Notes: generated by a model not told the origin, from the sequence alone. A stretch of 64,000 nucleotides of DNA from an uncultured Alphaproteobacteria bacterium (GCA_943787445.1 CALSML010000015.1:1-64000); one strand, 5' to 3'; shown: positions 45,160-55,180, counted from the first letter of the stretch. Numbers and translations are program-made.

Positions 45160-46079
45160 GCCAACACGGTGCCCCGGGGAACCTCATGACCACGCAGATA
45201 ATCATCAGCCTCCATCGCGCCACGACCGGCGCGCTGCACCCGCAACAAACGCAAGGCACCCGACCCGCAGGCCACCAGCAAGCGGTCATCGAGCACCACG
45301 CCAGGCGAGCCATCACCGGACGCAACCTCAGCCGCCTGCACCTTGATCCGCACCCCGTCCTGTTCGAACCAGGCCCCCGGCCAGGGAGCAAAGCCACGCA
45401 CATGTCGGGCGAGTTCGGCCGCATCCCGCGTCCAGTCGATCCGTTCTTCCCCGCGTTCCAGTTTGGCAGCATAGGTCATCCCCGCATCCGTTTGAGGGAT
45501 GGCAGAAAGCGACCCGGCGTCCAGACCCGCCAGCGAATCCACAATCAGACGACCACCCATCGCCGACAAGGCATCGTGCAGATCCCCGGCATTCATCGTC
45601 GGGTTGATCGGTATCGCCTCGCGCAGCAATTCAGGGCCCGTGTCCAGGCCCTCATCCATCTGCATGATCGTGACCCCGGTTTCCGTGTCGCCCGCCAGAA
45701 GCGCGCGTTGTATGGGCGCCGCCCCGCGCCAGCGCGGCAACAACGAAGCATGGATATTGATGCAGCCCCGTTCCGGTGCCTCCAGGATCACGGCGGGCAG
45801 AATCAACCCGTAGGCCACAACCACAGCGGCATCCAGATCGAGCGCGACAAACGCGGCCTGCGCCTCGGCATCCTTCAGGGAAACCGGATACCGCACCTCG
45901 ATTCCGCTGGCCTCTGCACGCAGATGAACCGGAGATTTCCGTTCCTTCTGGCCTCGACCCGCCGGGCGCGGCGGCTGGGTATAGACGCATGCGATCTCGT
46001 GCCCGGCGGACCGCAGGGTATCAAAAGCCGGAACCGAAAAATCCGGTGTTCCCATGAACGCTATTCGCATGGCCGTCAC
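45156..46079 (-). CDS. fmt: Methionyl-tRNA formyltransferase (307 aa)
   Basis: The formyl-transfer site includes [20 protein letters not shown] (Asn, His and the SLLP loop), and the front reads [15 protein letters not shown]. The C-terminal tRNA-binding barrel holds [13 protein letters not shown]. It formylates initiator Met-tRNA. The gene lies 48 bases downstream of def, as usual. Confidence 0.96.
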   Translation of the reverse strand: MTAMRIAFMGTPDFSVPAFDTLRSAGHEIACVYTQPPRPAGRGQKERKSPVHLRAEASGIEVRYPVSLKDAEAQAAFVALDLDAAVVVAYGLILPAVILEAPERGCINIHASLLPRWRGAAPIQRALLAGDTETGVTIMQMDEGLDTGPELLREAIPINPTMNAGDLHDALSAMGGRLIVDSLAGLDAGSLSAIPQTDAGMTYAAKLERGEERIDWTRDAAELARHVRGFAPWPGAWFEQDGVRIKVQAAEVASGDGSPGVVLDDRLLVACGSGALRLLRVQRAGRGAMEADDYLRGHEVPRGTVLA

Positions 46080-46127
46080 GCAGTCCGTTGAGATCGTTGG
46101 CCCCTCCGCAACAGGAGTTGGGCTTGG

Positions 46128-46640
46128 TTAGGCCTGTTGCCGCTTCAGCTTCTTCATTTTCCGCAAAATCATGTTCCGCTTGAGCGGGGTCAGATAGTCG
46201 ATGAACAGAACGCCATCGAGGTGATCGATTTCGTGCTGGATGCAGGCCGAAAACAATCCATCCGCCGCCACCTCCTGTGAGGCCCCATTCGGATCGAGAT
46301 AGGAGACCCGAATCTCCCGAAACCGGGATACTTCCCCGTACTGATCGGGAATGCTCAGACAGCCTTCCTCGGCCACCACCTTTTCATCCAAACGCCAGAC
46401 AATCTCGGGATTGATCATCTGATAGGGCTGGGGCGGTTCGCCTTCCCGGGCCACATCGCAGACAATCAGACGACGACCATCAGCGATCTGTGGTGCCGAC
46501 AGGCCGATACCCGGTGCGGCATACATGGTCTCGAGCATATCCTCGAGACACTGGCGCACGTCGTCATCGATCGCTTCGACCGGCTGACATTTCTGTTTCA
46601 GCACCGGGTCCGGTGCAAGAACGATCGGCCGCTTCGCCAT
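46128..46640 (-). CDS. def: Peptide deformylase (170 aa)
   Basis: The three metal-site motifs are complete: GIGLSAPQ, EEGCLSIP and QHEIDHLDG. It removes the formyl group from new proteins. The start MAKRPIVLAPDP follows a 125-base divergent region shared with rmuC. Length is normal. Confidence 0.97.
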   Translation of the reverse strand: MAKRPIVLAPDPVLKQKCQPVEAIDDDVRQCLEDMLETMYAAPGIGLSAPQIADGRRLIVCDVAREGEPPQPYQMINPEIVWRLDEKVVAEEGCLSIPDQYGEVSRFREIRVSYLDPNGASQEVAADGLFSACIQHEIDHLDGVLFIDYLTPLKRNMILRKMKKLKRQQA

Positions 46641-46698
46641 ATCGCAGTAACCTCTAAACCGTGAAAAACAGGGCGGAAATCAGGGTATTTCGCGCTGA

Positions 46699-46727
46699 TA
46701 GGTATGGCTTTGACGGGGCTGCGTCAA
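46699..46727 (-). promoter_or_regulatory. Possible def-fmt-truA promoter inside a TTGACG inverted repeat
   Basis: On the minus strand TTGACG (46722-46727) and TACCTA (46699-46704) are 17 bases apart. The -35 hexamer is one arm of a perfect 6-bp inverted repeat, whose other arm (46710-46715) reads TTGACG on the plus strand toward rmuC. The -10 match is weak, so this is a suggestion only. Confidence 0.3.
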
Positions 46728-46765
46728 GACAGCGACGAATCCGGCTGCCCTGCTAGACTGTCGCC

Positions 46766-47887
46766 ATGAATACAATCCTCCTCATCGCCATCCTGATCGG
46801 CATTCTTGGCGTGGGTGTGCTTCTGGCCACCCTCCTTCTGACCTCGCGCAAAAACAAGGACAGTGCCGAAGCCAGCGAGATGGCCACACGCCTATCCCAG
46901 ATGACCGAAGCTCAGGCAGCCCAGCAGGCGCAGCTCGCCCAGACCTTACAGGCCCAGGAACGCGCGCTGGCCAAATCCGTCGATGAGCGCCTGCAACTCC
47001 TCACCGGAAAGATCGACGCCACTCTGGAGAAATCCACGAAGAACCAGAAAACCAGCCTGGATGAGCTGAAGGAACGGCTGGTCCGCATCGACGCCGCCCA
47101 GAAGAACCTGACCGACCTGTCCTCTCAGGTGGTGGGGTTGCAGGATATCCTGTCCAACAAGCAGGCCCGCGGAGCTTTCGGAGAGGTCCAGCTGCAGGAC
47201 CTCGTCGAATCTGCCATGCCTCCGAACACCTACAGCTTTCAGGCACACATCGGGGATGGCAAGCGTGCCGATTGCCTGCTCGATCTGCCCAACCCGCCCG
47301 GCCCGATGGTTGTCGATGCCAAATTCCCGCTGGAAGCCTGGCGCGCCCTGCACGACGCCAAGTCCGAGACGGAGAAGAAAGAGGCCGAACGCGCCTTCCG
47401 GCGCGATGTCGCGGTGCATGTGAAGGCGATTTCAGAGAAATACATCGTGCCCGGCGAAACCGCCGATGCCGCGCTGATGTTCCTGCCCTCCGAAGCCGTC
47501 TATGCGGAGCTGCACGCCAATTTCGGCGACTCAGTCGATGCCGCCCATCGTGCCAAGGTCTTCATTGTCTCCCCCACAACCCTGTGGGCGCTGCTCAACA
47601 CCATGCGCGCGGTGATGAAGGATGTGCGCATGAAGGAAGCCGCCAGCATCATCCAGACCGAAGTGCTGACCATGCTCGAAGATGTCGACCGCCTCGACAA
47701 GCGTGTCGACCATCTGGAAAAGCACTTCCATCTCGCCGAGAAGGACATCAAGGATATCCGCACATCGGCCAACAAGGTCAAAAGCCGCGGTGACAAGATC
47801 CACGACATTCAGCTTGATGATGGAACGGACACGCCCTCGGTTGAAGATACGCTGGGGGAACCTCCCCTATTGCGCAGCGTCGAATAG
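46766..47887 (+). CDS. rmuC: DNA recombination protein RmuC homologue (373 aa)
   Basis: An N-terminal membrane helix (ILLIAILIGILGVGVLLATLL) is followed by a long coiled coil (about 35-125). The nuclease-like RmuC domain includes RGAFGEVQLQDLVE, VVDAKFPLEAW, FLPSEAVYAEL and VSPTTLWALLNTMRAVM. RmuC limits inversion at short inverted repeats; the E-x-Q and D-A-K residues suggest a PD-(D/E)XK nuclease. Its last 21 bases overlap the end of the convergent lyase-like gene. Confidence 0.93.
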   Translation: MNTILLIAILIGILGVGVLLATLLLTSRKNKDSAEASEMATRLSQMTEAQAAQQAQLAQTLQAQERALAKSVDERLQLLTGKIDATLEKSTKNQKTSLDELKERLVRIDAAQKNLTDLSSQVVGLQDILSNKQARGAFGEVQLQDLVESAMPPNTYSFQAHIGDGKRADCLLDLPNPPGPMVVDAKFPLEAWRALHDAKSETEKKEAERAFRRDVAVHVKAISEKYIVPGETADAALMFLPSEAVYAELHANFGDSVDAAHRAKVFIVSPTTLWALLNTMRAVMKDVRMKEAASIIQTEVLTMLEDVDRLDKRVDHLEKHFHLAEKDIKDIRTSANKVKSRGDKIHDIQLDDGTDTPSVEDTLGEPPLLRSVE

Positions 47888-48616
47888 ACCCTCGCGGGCG
47901 CGAGCAGCCGTCACCCCGGAAAAGAATGCGATCTGTGTGGGCACATCCCGAACGCCGATGGCGTTCCGATAACGGCTCACAAAGGAACGGTAGACCCCGT
48001 ATTTCAGGTACACCTCCCGCGCGGTCATGGTAACACCGCGATACTCTGATCGCAGCACACCGGCCACATAGACCCGAAAAAATCCGTCCGGCATCCGGCT
48101 CCAGCGGGCATGTACCTCGACCTTGTGCCAAGCTCCCCGCAGGTCTTCCTCGGGTATAAGAAGGTCCTTGGCGCCGCGCGCCAAATGATTGGCGAGCACA
48201 AGACCATCTGCGGTGTGCAAAAACATGAACACCGGATTTGATGCTGTCTGGTGGAACTGTCCCAGAACCGTTTTGGTCGGGAAGACATTGGGAAAGTCAT
48301 CGGGCAGATACAGGGACCAACCGTACCAGGATTCGGTGTTCGGCCGAATTCGATTGCTTCGATCCTGCGCCAGTTCCGATCGTTCGCGGTCTGTTGCGCA
48401 GTCGCTGAGACCTCTGGTTTCGCCACAGTCACCCGGGCGCACTTCGAAACGCTGGACGGTCGGCGCAGACGCCGATCCCGTGGGGTCCGGGACAATCCGG
48501 TAGCCATAAGGAGTTGTGCTCAGGGAGCGATAGAAACTGCCCAGCCCGTCTGCCTGCAGCGCTGTCGCGCCCGCCAGAAAACCAAGCGCGACGAAGAAAC
48601 AGATTGTCGGCTGCAA
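47867..48616 (-). CDS. Secreted heparin lyase I-like polysaccharide lyase-family protein (249 aa)
   Basis: A signal peptide (ICFFVALGFLAGATALQA) leads to a jelly-roll type protein. The segment RFEVRPGDCGETRGLSDCATDRERSEL, seen here through its key R-F-E-V-R-x-G-D and D-R-E-R-S-E-L parts, matches the heparin lyase I-like polysaccharide lyase family. W-Y-G-W-S-L-Y-L-P and LGQFHQTASNPVFMF are further core strands. The mature protein would act in the periplasm or outside. The polysaccharide is unknown and activity is unproved. It overlaps rmuC tail to tail and lies ten bases upstream of nothing but the end of recR. Confidence 0.65.
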   Translation of the reverse strand: MQPTICFFVALGFLAGATALQADGLGSFYRSLSTTPYGYRIVPDPTGSASAPTVQRFEVRPGDCGETRGLSDCATDRERSELAQDRSNRIRPNTESWYGWSLYLPDDFPNVFPTKTVLGQFHQTASNPVFMFLHTADGLVLANHLARGAKDLLIPEEDLRGAWHKVEVHARWSRMPDGFFRVYVAGVLRSEYRGVTMTAREVYLKYGVYRSFVSRYRNAIGVRDVPTQIAFFSGVTAARAREGLFDAAQ

Positions 48617-48626
48617 CCGGCGAATA

Positions 48627-49220
48627 TCAGACTTCCCGGCGGCTCTTGATCGCAGCTGTCAGGGTCCCGTCATCCAGATAGTCGAGCTCCCCGCCCACCG
48701 GTACGCCGTGTGCCAGACGTGAAATCCTTACCCCCGCATCAGCCAGACGTTCGGTGATGTAGTGCGCCGTCGTTTGCCCCGCGACGGTCGCGTTGGTGGC
48801 AAGAATTACTTCCTTAGCTTCAGGAGACTTCGCCCGTTCGACCAGGTGGCCAATCCGCAAATCGTCCGGCCCCACCCCATCCAGTGCCGACAGGGTACCG
48901 CCGAGCACATGATAGATCCCGCCAAAGGATGCTGTGCGTTCCAGCGCCCAGAGATCGGCCACATCCTCGATCACGCAGATCACACTGCGATCACGTTCAA
49001 GGTCGGCGCAGATACGACACGGGTCGACCGTGTCCACATTACCGCAACTCGTGCAGGTTCGGATGGCCGCCGCGGCACCCGCAATGGCCTCCGCCAGCGG
49101 CTGCATCAGCTGGCCTGGCCGCTTGATCAGATGCAGGGTTGCCCGGCGTGCCGAGCGTGGCCCCAGTCCCGGCAGTTTTGCCAGCAGATCGACCAGACGT
49201 TCGATTTCAGGTGTGGACAT
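48627..49220 (-). CDS. recR: Recombination protein RecR (197 aa)
   Basis: The helix-hairpin-helix ([17 protein letters not shown]), the four-Cys zinc finger ([16 protein letters not shown]) and the Toprim start ([15 protein letters not shown]) are in order. With RecO it loads RecA at gaps. The unit dnaX-ybaB-recR is read leftward from the SRP RNA side and is a widely kept order. Confidence 0.96.
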   Translation of the reverse strand: MSTPEIERLVDLLAKLPGLGPRSARRATLHLIKRPGQLMQPLAEAIAGAAAAIRTCTSCGNVDTVDPCRICADLERDRSVICVIEDVADLWALERTASFGGIYHVLGGTLSALDGVGPDDLRIGHLVERAKSPEAKEVILATNATVAGQTTAHYITERLADAGVRISRLAHGVPVGGELDYLDDGTLTAAIKSRREV

Positions 49221-49239
49221 CAGCGCGTGCGAATCGCTT

Positions 49240-49569
49240 TCAGCCGCCGAATGGCAGGTTCATGCCCGGCGGCAGATTCAGGCCACCGGTCAGTTCCTTC
49301 ATTTCCTCTGCCATGCGCTGTTCGGCCTTGTTCTTGGCATCTGCATGGGCGGCCACGATCAGGTCTTCAAGAATTTCGACTTCGTCACCATTCAGAAGGC
49401 TCGGATCGATCCGAATGCCCTTCATCTCGCTCTTGCCGTTCAGGGTGACGACCACCATCCCGGCCCCCGCGGCACCTTCCACGGTGAGCTCGGCAAGACG
49501 CTCCTGCATCTCGCCCATCTTGGCCTGCATTTCCTGCGCCTGTTTCATCAGGTTGCCCAGGTTCTTCAT
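49240..49569 (-). CDS. ybaB: Nucleoid-associated protein YbaB/EbfC (109 aa)
   Basis: The protein starts [20 protein letters not shown], the typical helix, followed by the beta strand [18 protein letters not shown] and a helix [13 protein letters not shown]. The C-terminus is Gly/Pro-rich ([15 protein letters not shown]). It binds DNA as a dimer. It overlaps the dnaX stop by four bases and precedes recR by 19. Confidence 0.95.
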   Translation of the reverse strand: MKNLGNLMKQAQEMQAKMGEMQERLAELTVEGAAGAGMVVVTLNGKSEMKGIRIDPSLLNGDEVEILEDLIVAAHADAKNKAEQRMAEEMKELTGGLNLPPGMNLPFGG

Positions 49570-51515
49570 TCGTCATCCTCGGTTTCAATCGGCACATCAT
49601 CGGCCAATGGTTCCTCGGTCACGACCTCGCGGCTCGTAACCCGTTCAATCCTGGCACCCGGAAACGCCTCCAGCGCGGCGCGGACGATCGGATTATCTGC
49701 AGCCTCTTCATAAGCCGCGCTTTCGGCCGCCTGATCCTGTTCGGCAAGGGTATCCCCGCCCCGATCGCGGGAAACGCTGACCTGCCAGTGCGTGCCACAC
49801 CATTCGCGCAGACGATTGAGAACCTGTCCCGGCAAATCGGAGGGGGCATGCTCAATCGGCTGAAACTCCAGCCTCCCCGGCTCATAGGAGACCAAACGAA
49901 CATTCGCATAGAGATGGTTGCGCAGGGTCATTTCCCGGTTGGTAGCAAACAAGCCAACCAGAGCACGGTAGTCCTGTGGATCCGCCAGCGCCTGGGGCGC
50001 CTGATCGATCTCGGGGGCAGGTTGCGGAATCTCGGTCTGCGGCGCTGCGGCGGATTGTGCCCCGCCGCCCGCAACCGCTTGCGCGCTGCCACCGCTCTGT
50101 CCCGCACCAACGGGTGCCGGGTCACCTGCGCCAGTCGGCGCAACCGGTGCAGCCGGGGCTTCGCCTTCGAGTTTCTTGATGAGGTCTCCCGGTGGCGGCA
50201 TATCGGCCGCATAGGCCAGCCGGATCAGTACCATCTCCGCGGCCGGCATGACGGACGGCGCACGCTGGACCTCGCCCACGCCTTTGAGCAGCATCTGCCA
50301 AGCGCGCGACAGAACGGCCACACCCAACTTTTCGGCCATCTCGCGACCGCGCACCCGTTCCAACTCCGATACGGACGGATCGTCGGCAGCCTTGGGCACC
50401 AGTTTGACCCGGGTGATCCAGTGACTCAGCTCCAGCAGATCCTGCAGAACAGACAAGGGATCAGCGCCAGAATCATAAAGCGTTCCCAGTCCCTCGAGCG
50501 CATCGGCAGTCCGGCCGTTCATCAGGGCCTCGAAAATATCGAACACGGCCGCGCTGTCCGCCGTGCCCAGCATCGTCCGGACATCATCTTCGCTCGCCAC
50601 CCCGCCATTGGAACAATGGGCGGAAATGGTCTGGTCGAGCAAAGACAGTCCGTCACGAACCGAGCCATCGGCGGCCCGTGCGATCAGACGCAGTGCGCCA
50701 TCTTCGAGCTTGGCATCCTCGGCTTCGGCAATCTTGCTGAAATGCCCGATCAGATCATCCGCATTGACGCGGCGGAGATCGAAACGCTGACACCGCGAGA
50801 GAACCGTGACCGGTACTTTGCGTATTTCCGTGGTCGCAAAGATGAACTTCACATGCTCGGGCGGCTCTTCCAGGGTCTTGAGCAAGGCATTAAAGGCATG
50901 CCGCGACAGCATGTGCACTTCATCGATAATGTAGACCTTGTAGCGACCGAACACCGGTCGATACCTCACCCCATCCAGAATCTCGCGAATGTCATCAACG
51001 CCGGTCCGGCTGGCGGCATCGACCTCGATCACATCGGGATGACGATCCTCGGTGATGGCTATGCTCTGCGCATCATTCGGGTCCGGGTTGATGGTTAGCC
51101 CGCCTTCGGCGTTCAGGCATTTGGCGATAATGCGCGCAGTTGAGGTTTTCCCCACTCCGCGCACGCCGGTCAGAATGAACGCATGGGCCACACGATTCAG
51201 GTCGAAGGCATTTGTCAGAGTGCGCACGAGAGCTTCCTGACCAATCACCTCGGAAAAATTCTGTGGCCGATATTTGCGGGCGAGCACCTGATAGGCCTCG
51301 TCTGCTTCTTCGGTCACCGGCGACGCGGCAGCCGGCGCCGGCGCAACCACCTCCGCTTCCGGTGCGACAATTGGGGTTTCTGCAGGCGGTGGCGATGGCG
51401 GTGCATCCAGAAAGCTGCCCTGATTGGGGTCATCAATCGTCGGACTGCCTTCGGAAGACTCATCCGAATCTGCATCTGGCAGCAGGTCGGTTGGGTCTTC
51501 GTTGTCGACAGTCAT
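49566..51515 (-). CDS. dnaX: DNA polymerase III subunits gamma and tau (649 aa), zinc-module cysteines missing
   Basis: The clamp-loader ATPase is complete: [16 protein letters not shown] (P-loop, about 115), [10 protein letters not shown] (Walker B) and [12 protein letters not shown] 75-residue acidic and Pro-rich head precedes it, as in other alphaproteobacteria. The zinc module that normally follows the P-loop, with a C-x2-C-x2-C triplet, is replaced here by [13 protein letters not shown], leaving only the Cys of KCLNA. Tau-specific C-terminal domains follow an Ala/Pro-rich linker (about 450-510). ybaB overlaps its end by four bases. Confidence 0.95.
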   Translation of the reverse strand: MTVDNEDPTDLLPDADSDESSEGSPTIDDPNQGSFLDAPPSPPPAETPIVAPEAEVVAPAPAAASPVTEEADEAYQVLARKYRPQNFSEVIGQEALVRTLTNAFDLNRVAHAFILTGVRGVGKTSTARIIAKCLNAEGGLTINPDPNDAQSIAITEDRHPDVIEVDAASRTGVDDIREILDGVRYRPVFGRYKVYIIDEVHMLSRHAFNALLKTLEEPPEHVKFIFATTEIRKVPVTVLSRCQRFDLRRVNADDLIGHFSKIAEAEDAKLEDGALRLIARAADGSVRDGLSLLDQTISAHCSNGGVASEDDVRTMLGTADSAAVFDIFEALMNGRTADALEGLGTLYDSGADPLSVLQDLLELSHWITRVKLVPKAADDPSVSELERVRGREMAEKLGVAVLSRAWQMLLKGVGEVQRAPSVMPAAEMVLIRLAYAADMPPPGDLIKKLEGEAPAAPVAPTGAGDPAPVGAGQSGGSAQAVAGGGAQSAAAPQTEIPQPAPEIDQAPQALADPQDYRALVGLFATNREMTLRNHLYANVRLVSYEPGRLEFQPIEHAPSDLPGQVLNRLREWCGTHWQVSVSRDRGGDTLAEQDQAAESAAYEEAADNPIVRAALEAFPGARIERVTSREVVTEEPLADDVPIETEDDE

Positions 51516-51575
51516 GAAAGGTGGATGCTTCTTACGTTGGTGACAGGAACACGAATATCCGATTCGGTGTTCGAA

Positions 51576-51674
51576 GTGGGAGACCGGTTGATACGACCCA
51601 GGCGGAACTCGTTACGGCTGCTTCCTTCCGGACCTGACCGAGTTGGCGAGATGCCCGTCCGCCCGGCCTCCCAC
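51576..51674 (-). ncRNA. ffs: Signal recognition particle RNA (4.5S type)
   Basis: The conserved apical domain is visible on the minus strand around 51605-51640, with the GTCAGGTCCGGAAGGAAGCA core, a GGAA tetraloop and both asymmetric internal loops. Outer arms GTGGGAG (51668-51674) and CTCCCAC (51576-51582) close the long hairpin, giving about 99 nt. It forms the SRP with Ffh for co-translational membrane targeting. It lies about 60 bases upstream of the dnaX start. Confidence 0.93.
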
Positions 51675-51678
51675 GCGG

Positions 51679-51684
51679 ACTATA
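51679..51684 (-). promoter_or_regulatory. -10 element of the SRP RNA promoter
   Basis: TATAGT on the minus strand matches the sigma-70 -10 consensus at five of six positions. It ends about five bases before the predicted RNA 5' end. No good -35 hexamer is seen at 16-18 bases upstream. Confidence 0.5.
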
Positions 51685-51793
51685 TCAGATCGCGCACGGC
51701 GATAAACCACCGGACAGCCAATCTCTCCAAGTCTTTCCACAGGCCTGCGCGTGTGACACGTTAGTGGCCGTTTTCCCCTGCATTCAAAGCATC

Positions 51794-52708
51794 ATGGCGC
51801 GCACAAATTTCTATTCCAGCGAATATCTGGACCGAGTCTCGCATCTTCGCAAAGATTCAACCTGGCTGAACGAACAGCTCTCCAGCACCAGCACCCGGCT
51901 CCTGCCCGTCTGGCAGCAAAACAATCTCGTCAAAGGGACGGATTTTGTCGAAGCAGCGATTCTTGAAATCAGCCACGTGGAATCCCTGCGCAGTGACGAG
52001 GTCGAGCCGGTGCTGCTCGGCATGATCGATGGCACGGCCTACTTCACCCTTGATGTCAGTCATATCGAGAACCCCCATGAACACGAACTTCTGGGTGCTG
52101 CAGGCGTCTTCGAAGATCTCCGCAAGGTCGGCCCCTATATCCAGCACGAACAGGGCAACCTGCTGGCTTATGCGCGCGGCATCAATTACTGGCACCAGCG
52201 CCACCGCTTCTGCGGTGTCTGCGGCAGCCTGACCCGCAGTGAGGCGGCCGGCCATCAGCGCCGCTGCAGCAATGAATCCTGCAACGCCATGCATTTCCCG
52301 CGCACCGATGTGGCCTGCATCATGCTGATTTATGACGAGGACCGCATCATCATGGGCAAGGCGCCGCGCTTTCAGGGCAAGATGCAGTCTGTCCTGGCGG
52401 GATTTCTGGAACCGGGCGAGACCATGGAAGACTGCGTCGCACGCGAAGTGATGGAAGAGGTCGGCGTTCAGGTCACCGATATGGAGTACCAGCACTCCCA
52501 GCCCTGGCCTTTCCCGTCATCCCTGATGGTCGGCTACCGCGCCCGCGCGGTCACAACAGAGATCACCATCGACCCCATCGAATTGTTGTCGGCAGAATGG
52601 ATGTCCCGGGACGAACTCAAGGCCATCACGCCGGATTCCGAGGTGCAGCTGCCGCGCAAGGATTCCATCGCGCGACGCCTCATCGAGGAGTGGCTGGCCG
52701 AAGGCTAG
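51794..52708 (+). CDS. nudC: NADH pyrophosphatase NudC (304 aa)
   Basis: The zinc ribbon (CGVCGSLTRSEAAGHQRRCS plus a further Cys) is at about 140-165. The Nudix box GFLEPGETMEDCVAREVMEE is near 208, and the family tag SQPWPFPSSLM follows. NudC splits NADH and removes NAD caps from RNA. The ATG at 51794 is preferred; the longer frame adds ten unlike residues. It converges on pheA with four bases between stops. Confidence 0.93.
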   Translation: MARTNFYSSEYLDRVSHLRKDSTWLNEQLSSTSTRLLPVWQQNNLVKGTDFVEAAILEISHVESLRSDEVEPVLLGMIDGTAYFTLDVSHIENPHEHELLGAAGVFEDLRKVGPYIQHEQGNLLAYARGINYWHQRHRFCGVCGSLTRSEAAGHQRRCSNESCNAMHFPRTDVACIMLIYDEDRIIMGKAPRFQGKMQSVLAGFLEPGETMEDCVAREVMEEVGVQVTDMEYQHSQPWPFPSSLMVGYRARAVTTEITIDPIELLSAEWMSRDELKAITPDSEVQLPRKDSIARRLIEEWLAEG

Positions 52709-52712
52709 TCGA

Positions 52713-53582
52713 CTACTGGTTGCGGAATTCGTCCGCCGGATAGACGCCGAGCACGCGCACATTCTTCGAGAAATAATCGAGTTCCTCAAAGGCCTGCGCC
52801 ACGTTCGGGTCCGCGGGATGCCCTTCCATTTCGGCATAGAACCGCGCCACGGAGAATTTCTCCCCCGAGATATAGCTCTCGAGTTTGGTGATATTCACAC
52901 CATTGGTCGCAAAACCACCCAGCGCCTTGTAGAGCGCGGCGGGCACTGATCGAACCTCGAAAATCAGCGACGTCATGGACGGGCCGTCATTGGGGTCCGG
53001 GTCGCGTCGTGCGCGGGACAGCACAACAAAGCGCGTCGTGTTGCCAATCCGGTCCTCGAACCGCGACCGCAGGACCTGTAGATCATAAATCTCACCGGCC
53101 AGTGCGGGCGCAAGCGCTCCGATCGTCGGATCGCCCAGTTCGGCAATTTCCAAGGCCGAACCGGCGGTATCGGCACGGGCGCGCGTACGAACGCCCAATT
53201 GCGCCAGCTGTTCACGGCACTGGGCCAACGCCTGGGGGTGGCTGCGCACTTCAGCCAGACCATCGAGCGTCGCATCCTTGGTGCCGAGCAACTGATACTG
53301 CACACCCAGATAATGCTCACGCACAATGTAGAGCTTAGATTCCGGCAGCAGCTGATGAATATCTGCCACACGACCGCCCAGCGTGTTCTCGATGGGAATC
53401 ATCGCCAGCGCCGCCCGGTTTTCGGTCTCCACGGCAGCAAAGGCATCCTCGAACGACGCGCAGGCAAGTGGGATCATGTCCGGAAAGGCCTGTGCGCACG
53501 CGATGTGCGAATTGGCACCCTGCACACCCTGATACGCGATGGTGTTCGCCGGATCTACGGCTGCGTCGTTCTGGTCGCTCAT
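52713..53582 (-). CDS. pheA: Prephenate dehydratase with ACT domain (289 aa)
   Basis: The enzyme domain carries the catalytic T-R-F in GNTTRFVVLSR and the strands ENTLGGRVADIHQLL. The C-terminal ACT domain (ALGGFATNGVNITKLESYI) binds phenylalanine for feedback; the usual E-S-R-P is E-S-Y-I here, as in many alphaproteobacterial versions. It converts prephenate to phenylpyruvate. No chorismate mutase domain is fused. An ATG six codons upstream (53600) is also possible. kdsB lies 34 bases upstream. Confidence 0.92.
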   Translation of the reverse strand: MSDQNDAAVDPANTIAYQGVQGANSHIACAQAFPDMIPLACASFEDAFAAVETENRAALAMIPIENTLGGRVADIHQLLPESKLYIVREHYLGVQYQLLGTKDATLDGLAEVRSHPQALAQCREQLAQLGVRTRARADTAGSALEIAELGDPTIGALAPALAGEIYDLQVLRSRFEDRIGNTTRFVVLSRARRDPDPNDGPSMTSLIFEVRSVPAALYKALGGFATNGVNITKLESYISGEKFSVARFYAEMEGHPADPNVAQAFEELDYFSKNVRVLGVYPADEFRNQ

Positions 53583-53615
53583 GGTCTGTTCTTTCATCAA
53601 AAACGCGCGAGCCTG

Positions 53616-54386
53616 CTAAGCCAGCAAAGCACGCGCGCGCTCAAGATCAGCCGGAGTATCGACACCGAGCGGAACGGTGTCAACGAGCGCAGCATCAATG
53701 CGCATTCCCGCCTCCAGGGCCCGCAATTGTTCCAGCTTCTCACGCTGTTCCAGCGGACTTGCCGACAAGGCCACAAACCGCGTTAGCGCATCACGCCGGT
53801 AGGTGTAGAGCCCTATATGATGAAAATGATCGCCCGGTCCCGTCGGTACCGTTGCCCGGCTGAAATAGAGTGCTCGCCCGCTGAGCGCGCCTTCGGACAA
53901 GGCGAGAACGGCCTTCACCACATTCGGGTTCGTGCGTTCGCTCTCTTCAGTGATTGCACAGACCGCCGTCGCGATATCGACGGCAGGATTGTCGAGCACC
54001 CGGACACAGGCTCGGACAACATCCGGATCGAGCGTCGGCAGATCCCCTTGCAAATTTACGACGGCGTCATGGTGACCCTCGGGGTCGAAGGATTCCAATG
54101 CGGCGGAAATACGATCCGAACCCGATGGCAAATCCGGATCAGTGAGCACGGCGCGGCCACCTGCAGTCTCTACCGCCTCAGCGATTTCAGCTTCGGCGCA
54201 GGCAATGACCACGGGACCGACATCGGCTTCTTCGGCGCGGCGAAGGCACTGTACGATCATCGGCAGGCCCGCAATATCGGCCAGCGGCTTGTCCGGTAAC
54301 CGGGTAGAGGCCATGCGGGCGGGAATCAGGACCACAGGGTTGCGCGGCACATCCCGCGTAGGAGTTGAATTCGACAGGTTTTTCAT
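53616..54386 (-). CDS. kdsB: 3-deoxy-manno-octulosonate cytidylyltransferase (256 aa)
   Basis: The nucleotide-binding head is [18 protein letters not shown] at about 18-35, followed by [22 protein letters not shown] and [10 protein letters not shown]. It makes CMP-Kdo for lipopolysaccharide, so the organism is Gram-negative with Kdo. It is read leftward just ahead of pheA, an order shared by many alphaproteobacteria. The upstream region faces the cytochrome c gene. Confidence 0.95.
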   Translation of the reverse strand: MKNLSNSTPTRDVPRNPVVLIPARMASTRLPDKPLADIAGLPMIVQCLRRAEEADVGPVVIACAEAEIAEAVETAGGRAVLTDPDLPSGSDRISAALESFDPEGHHDAVVNLQGDLPTLDPDVVRACVRVLDNPAVDIATAVCAITEESERTNPNVVKAVLALSEGALSGRALYFSRATVPTGPGDHFHHIGLYTYRRDALTRFVALSASPLEQREKLEQLRALEAGMRIDAALVDTVPLGVDTPADLERARALLA

Positions 54387-54582
54387 CCCTTTTGGAGCGC
54401 TGCGACCTAATGCCGCGAGATGGTGATCGGCGCTGGCCGGTCGTCACCGTGAAAGATATATCTCGACGCACGCGAACGGAACCTCTCCCCCGTGGACAGG
54501 TGAACGACCGCTCGTTAAATTTGCGGCGCGCGTTGCCACACGGTCACGCGCTACGACCGGTTTATACGGGGTAAGTGAAGTT

Positions 54583-55122
54583 ATGGGTGGCGAATTTTAC
54601 AAGGTCTGGGGAGCAGCACTGATTGCGTTGACGGTTGCGCTAGCAATCGGCATCGGGATCAACGAAGTAACCCACAGCGAACATCTCGAAGAAAACGCCT
54701 ACAAGGTAAACGTACCCGAGGGTGGTGCGCCAACTGCGGCGGTCGCCGAGAAGAAGGTGATCGAGCCGATTACCCCTCTTCTGGCATCAGCCGATGTGGC
54801 TGCGGGTGAGAAAGCCTTCAAGCGTTGCGCAACCTGTCACTCCTTCGAAAAGGGCGGTCCGAACAAGGTCGGACCGAACCTTTACAATGTCGTGGGCAAT
54901 CAGGTCGGCACCGTTCCCGGCTTCGCTTATTCCAACGCGCTCAAGGCCAAGGGCGGCCAGTGGGGTTACGATCAGCTCAACGCCTTCCTCGCCAAACCGA
55001 AGGAGTGGGTGCCAGGCACCAAGATGAACTTTGCGGGCATCAAGAAATCCCAAGATCGTGCCAATCTTATTGCCTTCCTGCGCCAGCACGCGGACACCCC
55101 GCTGCCGATCCCAGGACAGTAG
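54583..55122 (+). CDS. Membrane-anchored class I cytochrome c, CycM-like (179 aa)
   Basis: An N-terminal uncleaved helix (LIALTVALAIGIGINEV) anchors the protein. A 40-residue linker leads to the heme site CATCHSFEKGGPNKVGPNL, with the axial Met in PGTKMNFAGIK. The layout is that of CycM/c552, which carries electrons from the bc1 complex to cytochrome oxidase in the periplasm. Its position between kdsB and hisN is common in the class. A clear terminator follows. Confidence 0.92.
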   Translation: MGGEFYKVWGAALIALTVALAIGIGINEVTHSEHLEENAYKVNVPEGGAPTAAVAEKKVIEPITPLLASADVAAGEKAFKRCATCHSFEKGGPNKVGPNLYNVVGNQVGTVPGFAYSNALKAKGGQWGYDQLNAFLAKPKEWVPGTKMNFAGIKKSQDRANLIAFLRQHADTPLPIPGQ

Positions 55123-55150
55123 TCACACCGCACTAAAAGCGACTATCTTC

Positions 55151-55180
55151 AAAGCGGCGCGCAGGCGCCGCTTTGTATTT
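55151..55180 (+). terminator. Terminator after the cytochrome c gene
   Basis: AAAGCGGCGC (55151-55160) and GCGCCGCTTT (55165-55174) form a perfect 10-bp stem with a GCAG loop, followed by GTATTT. It stands between the cytochrome c stop and the hisN start, 15 bases before the latter. Confidence 0.75.
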
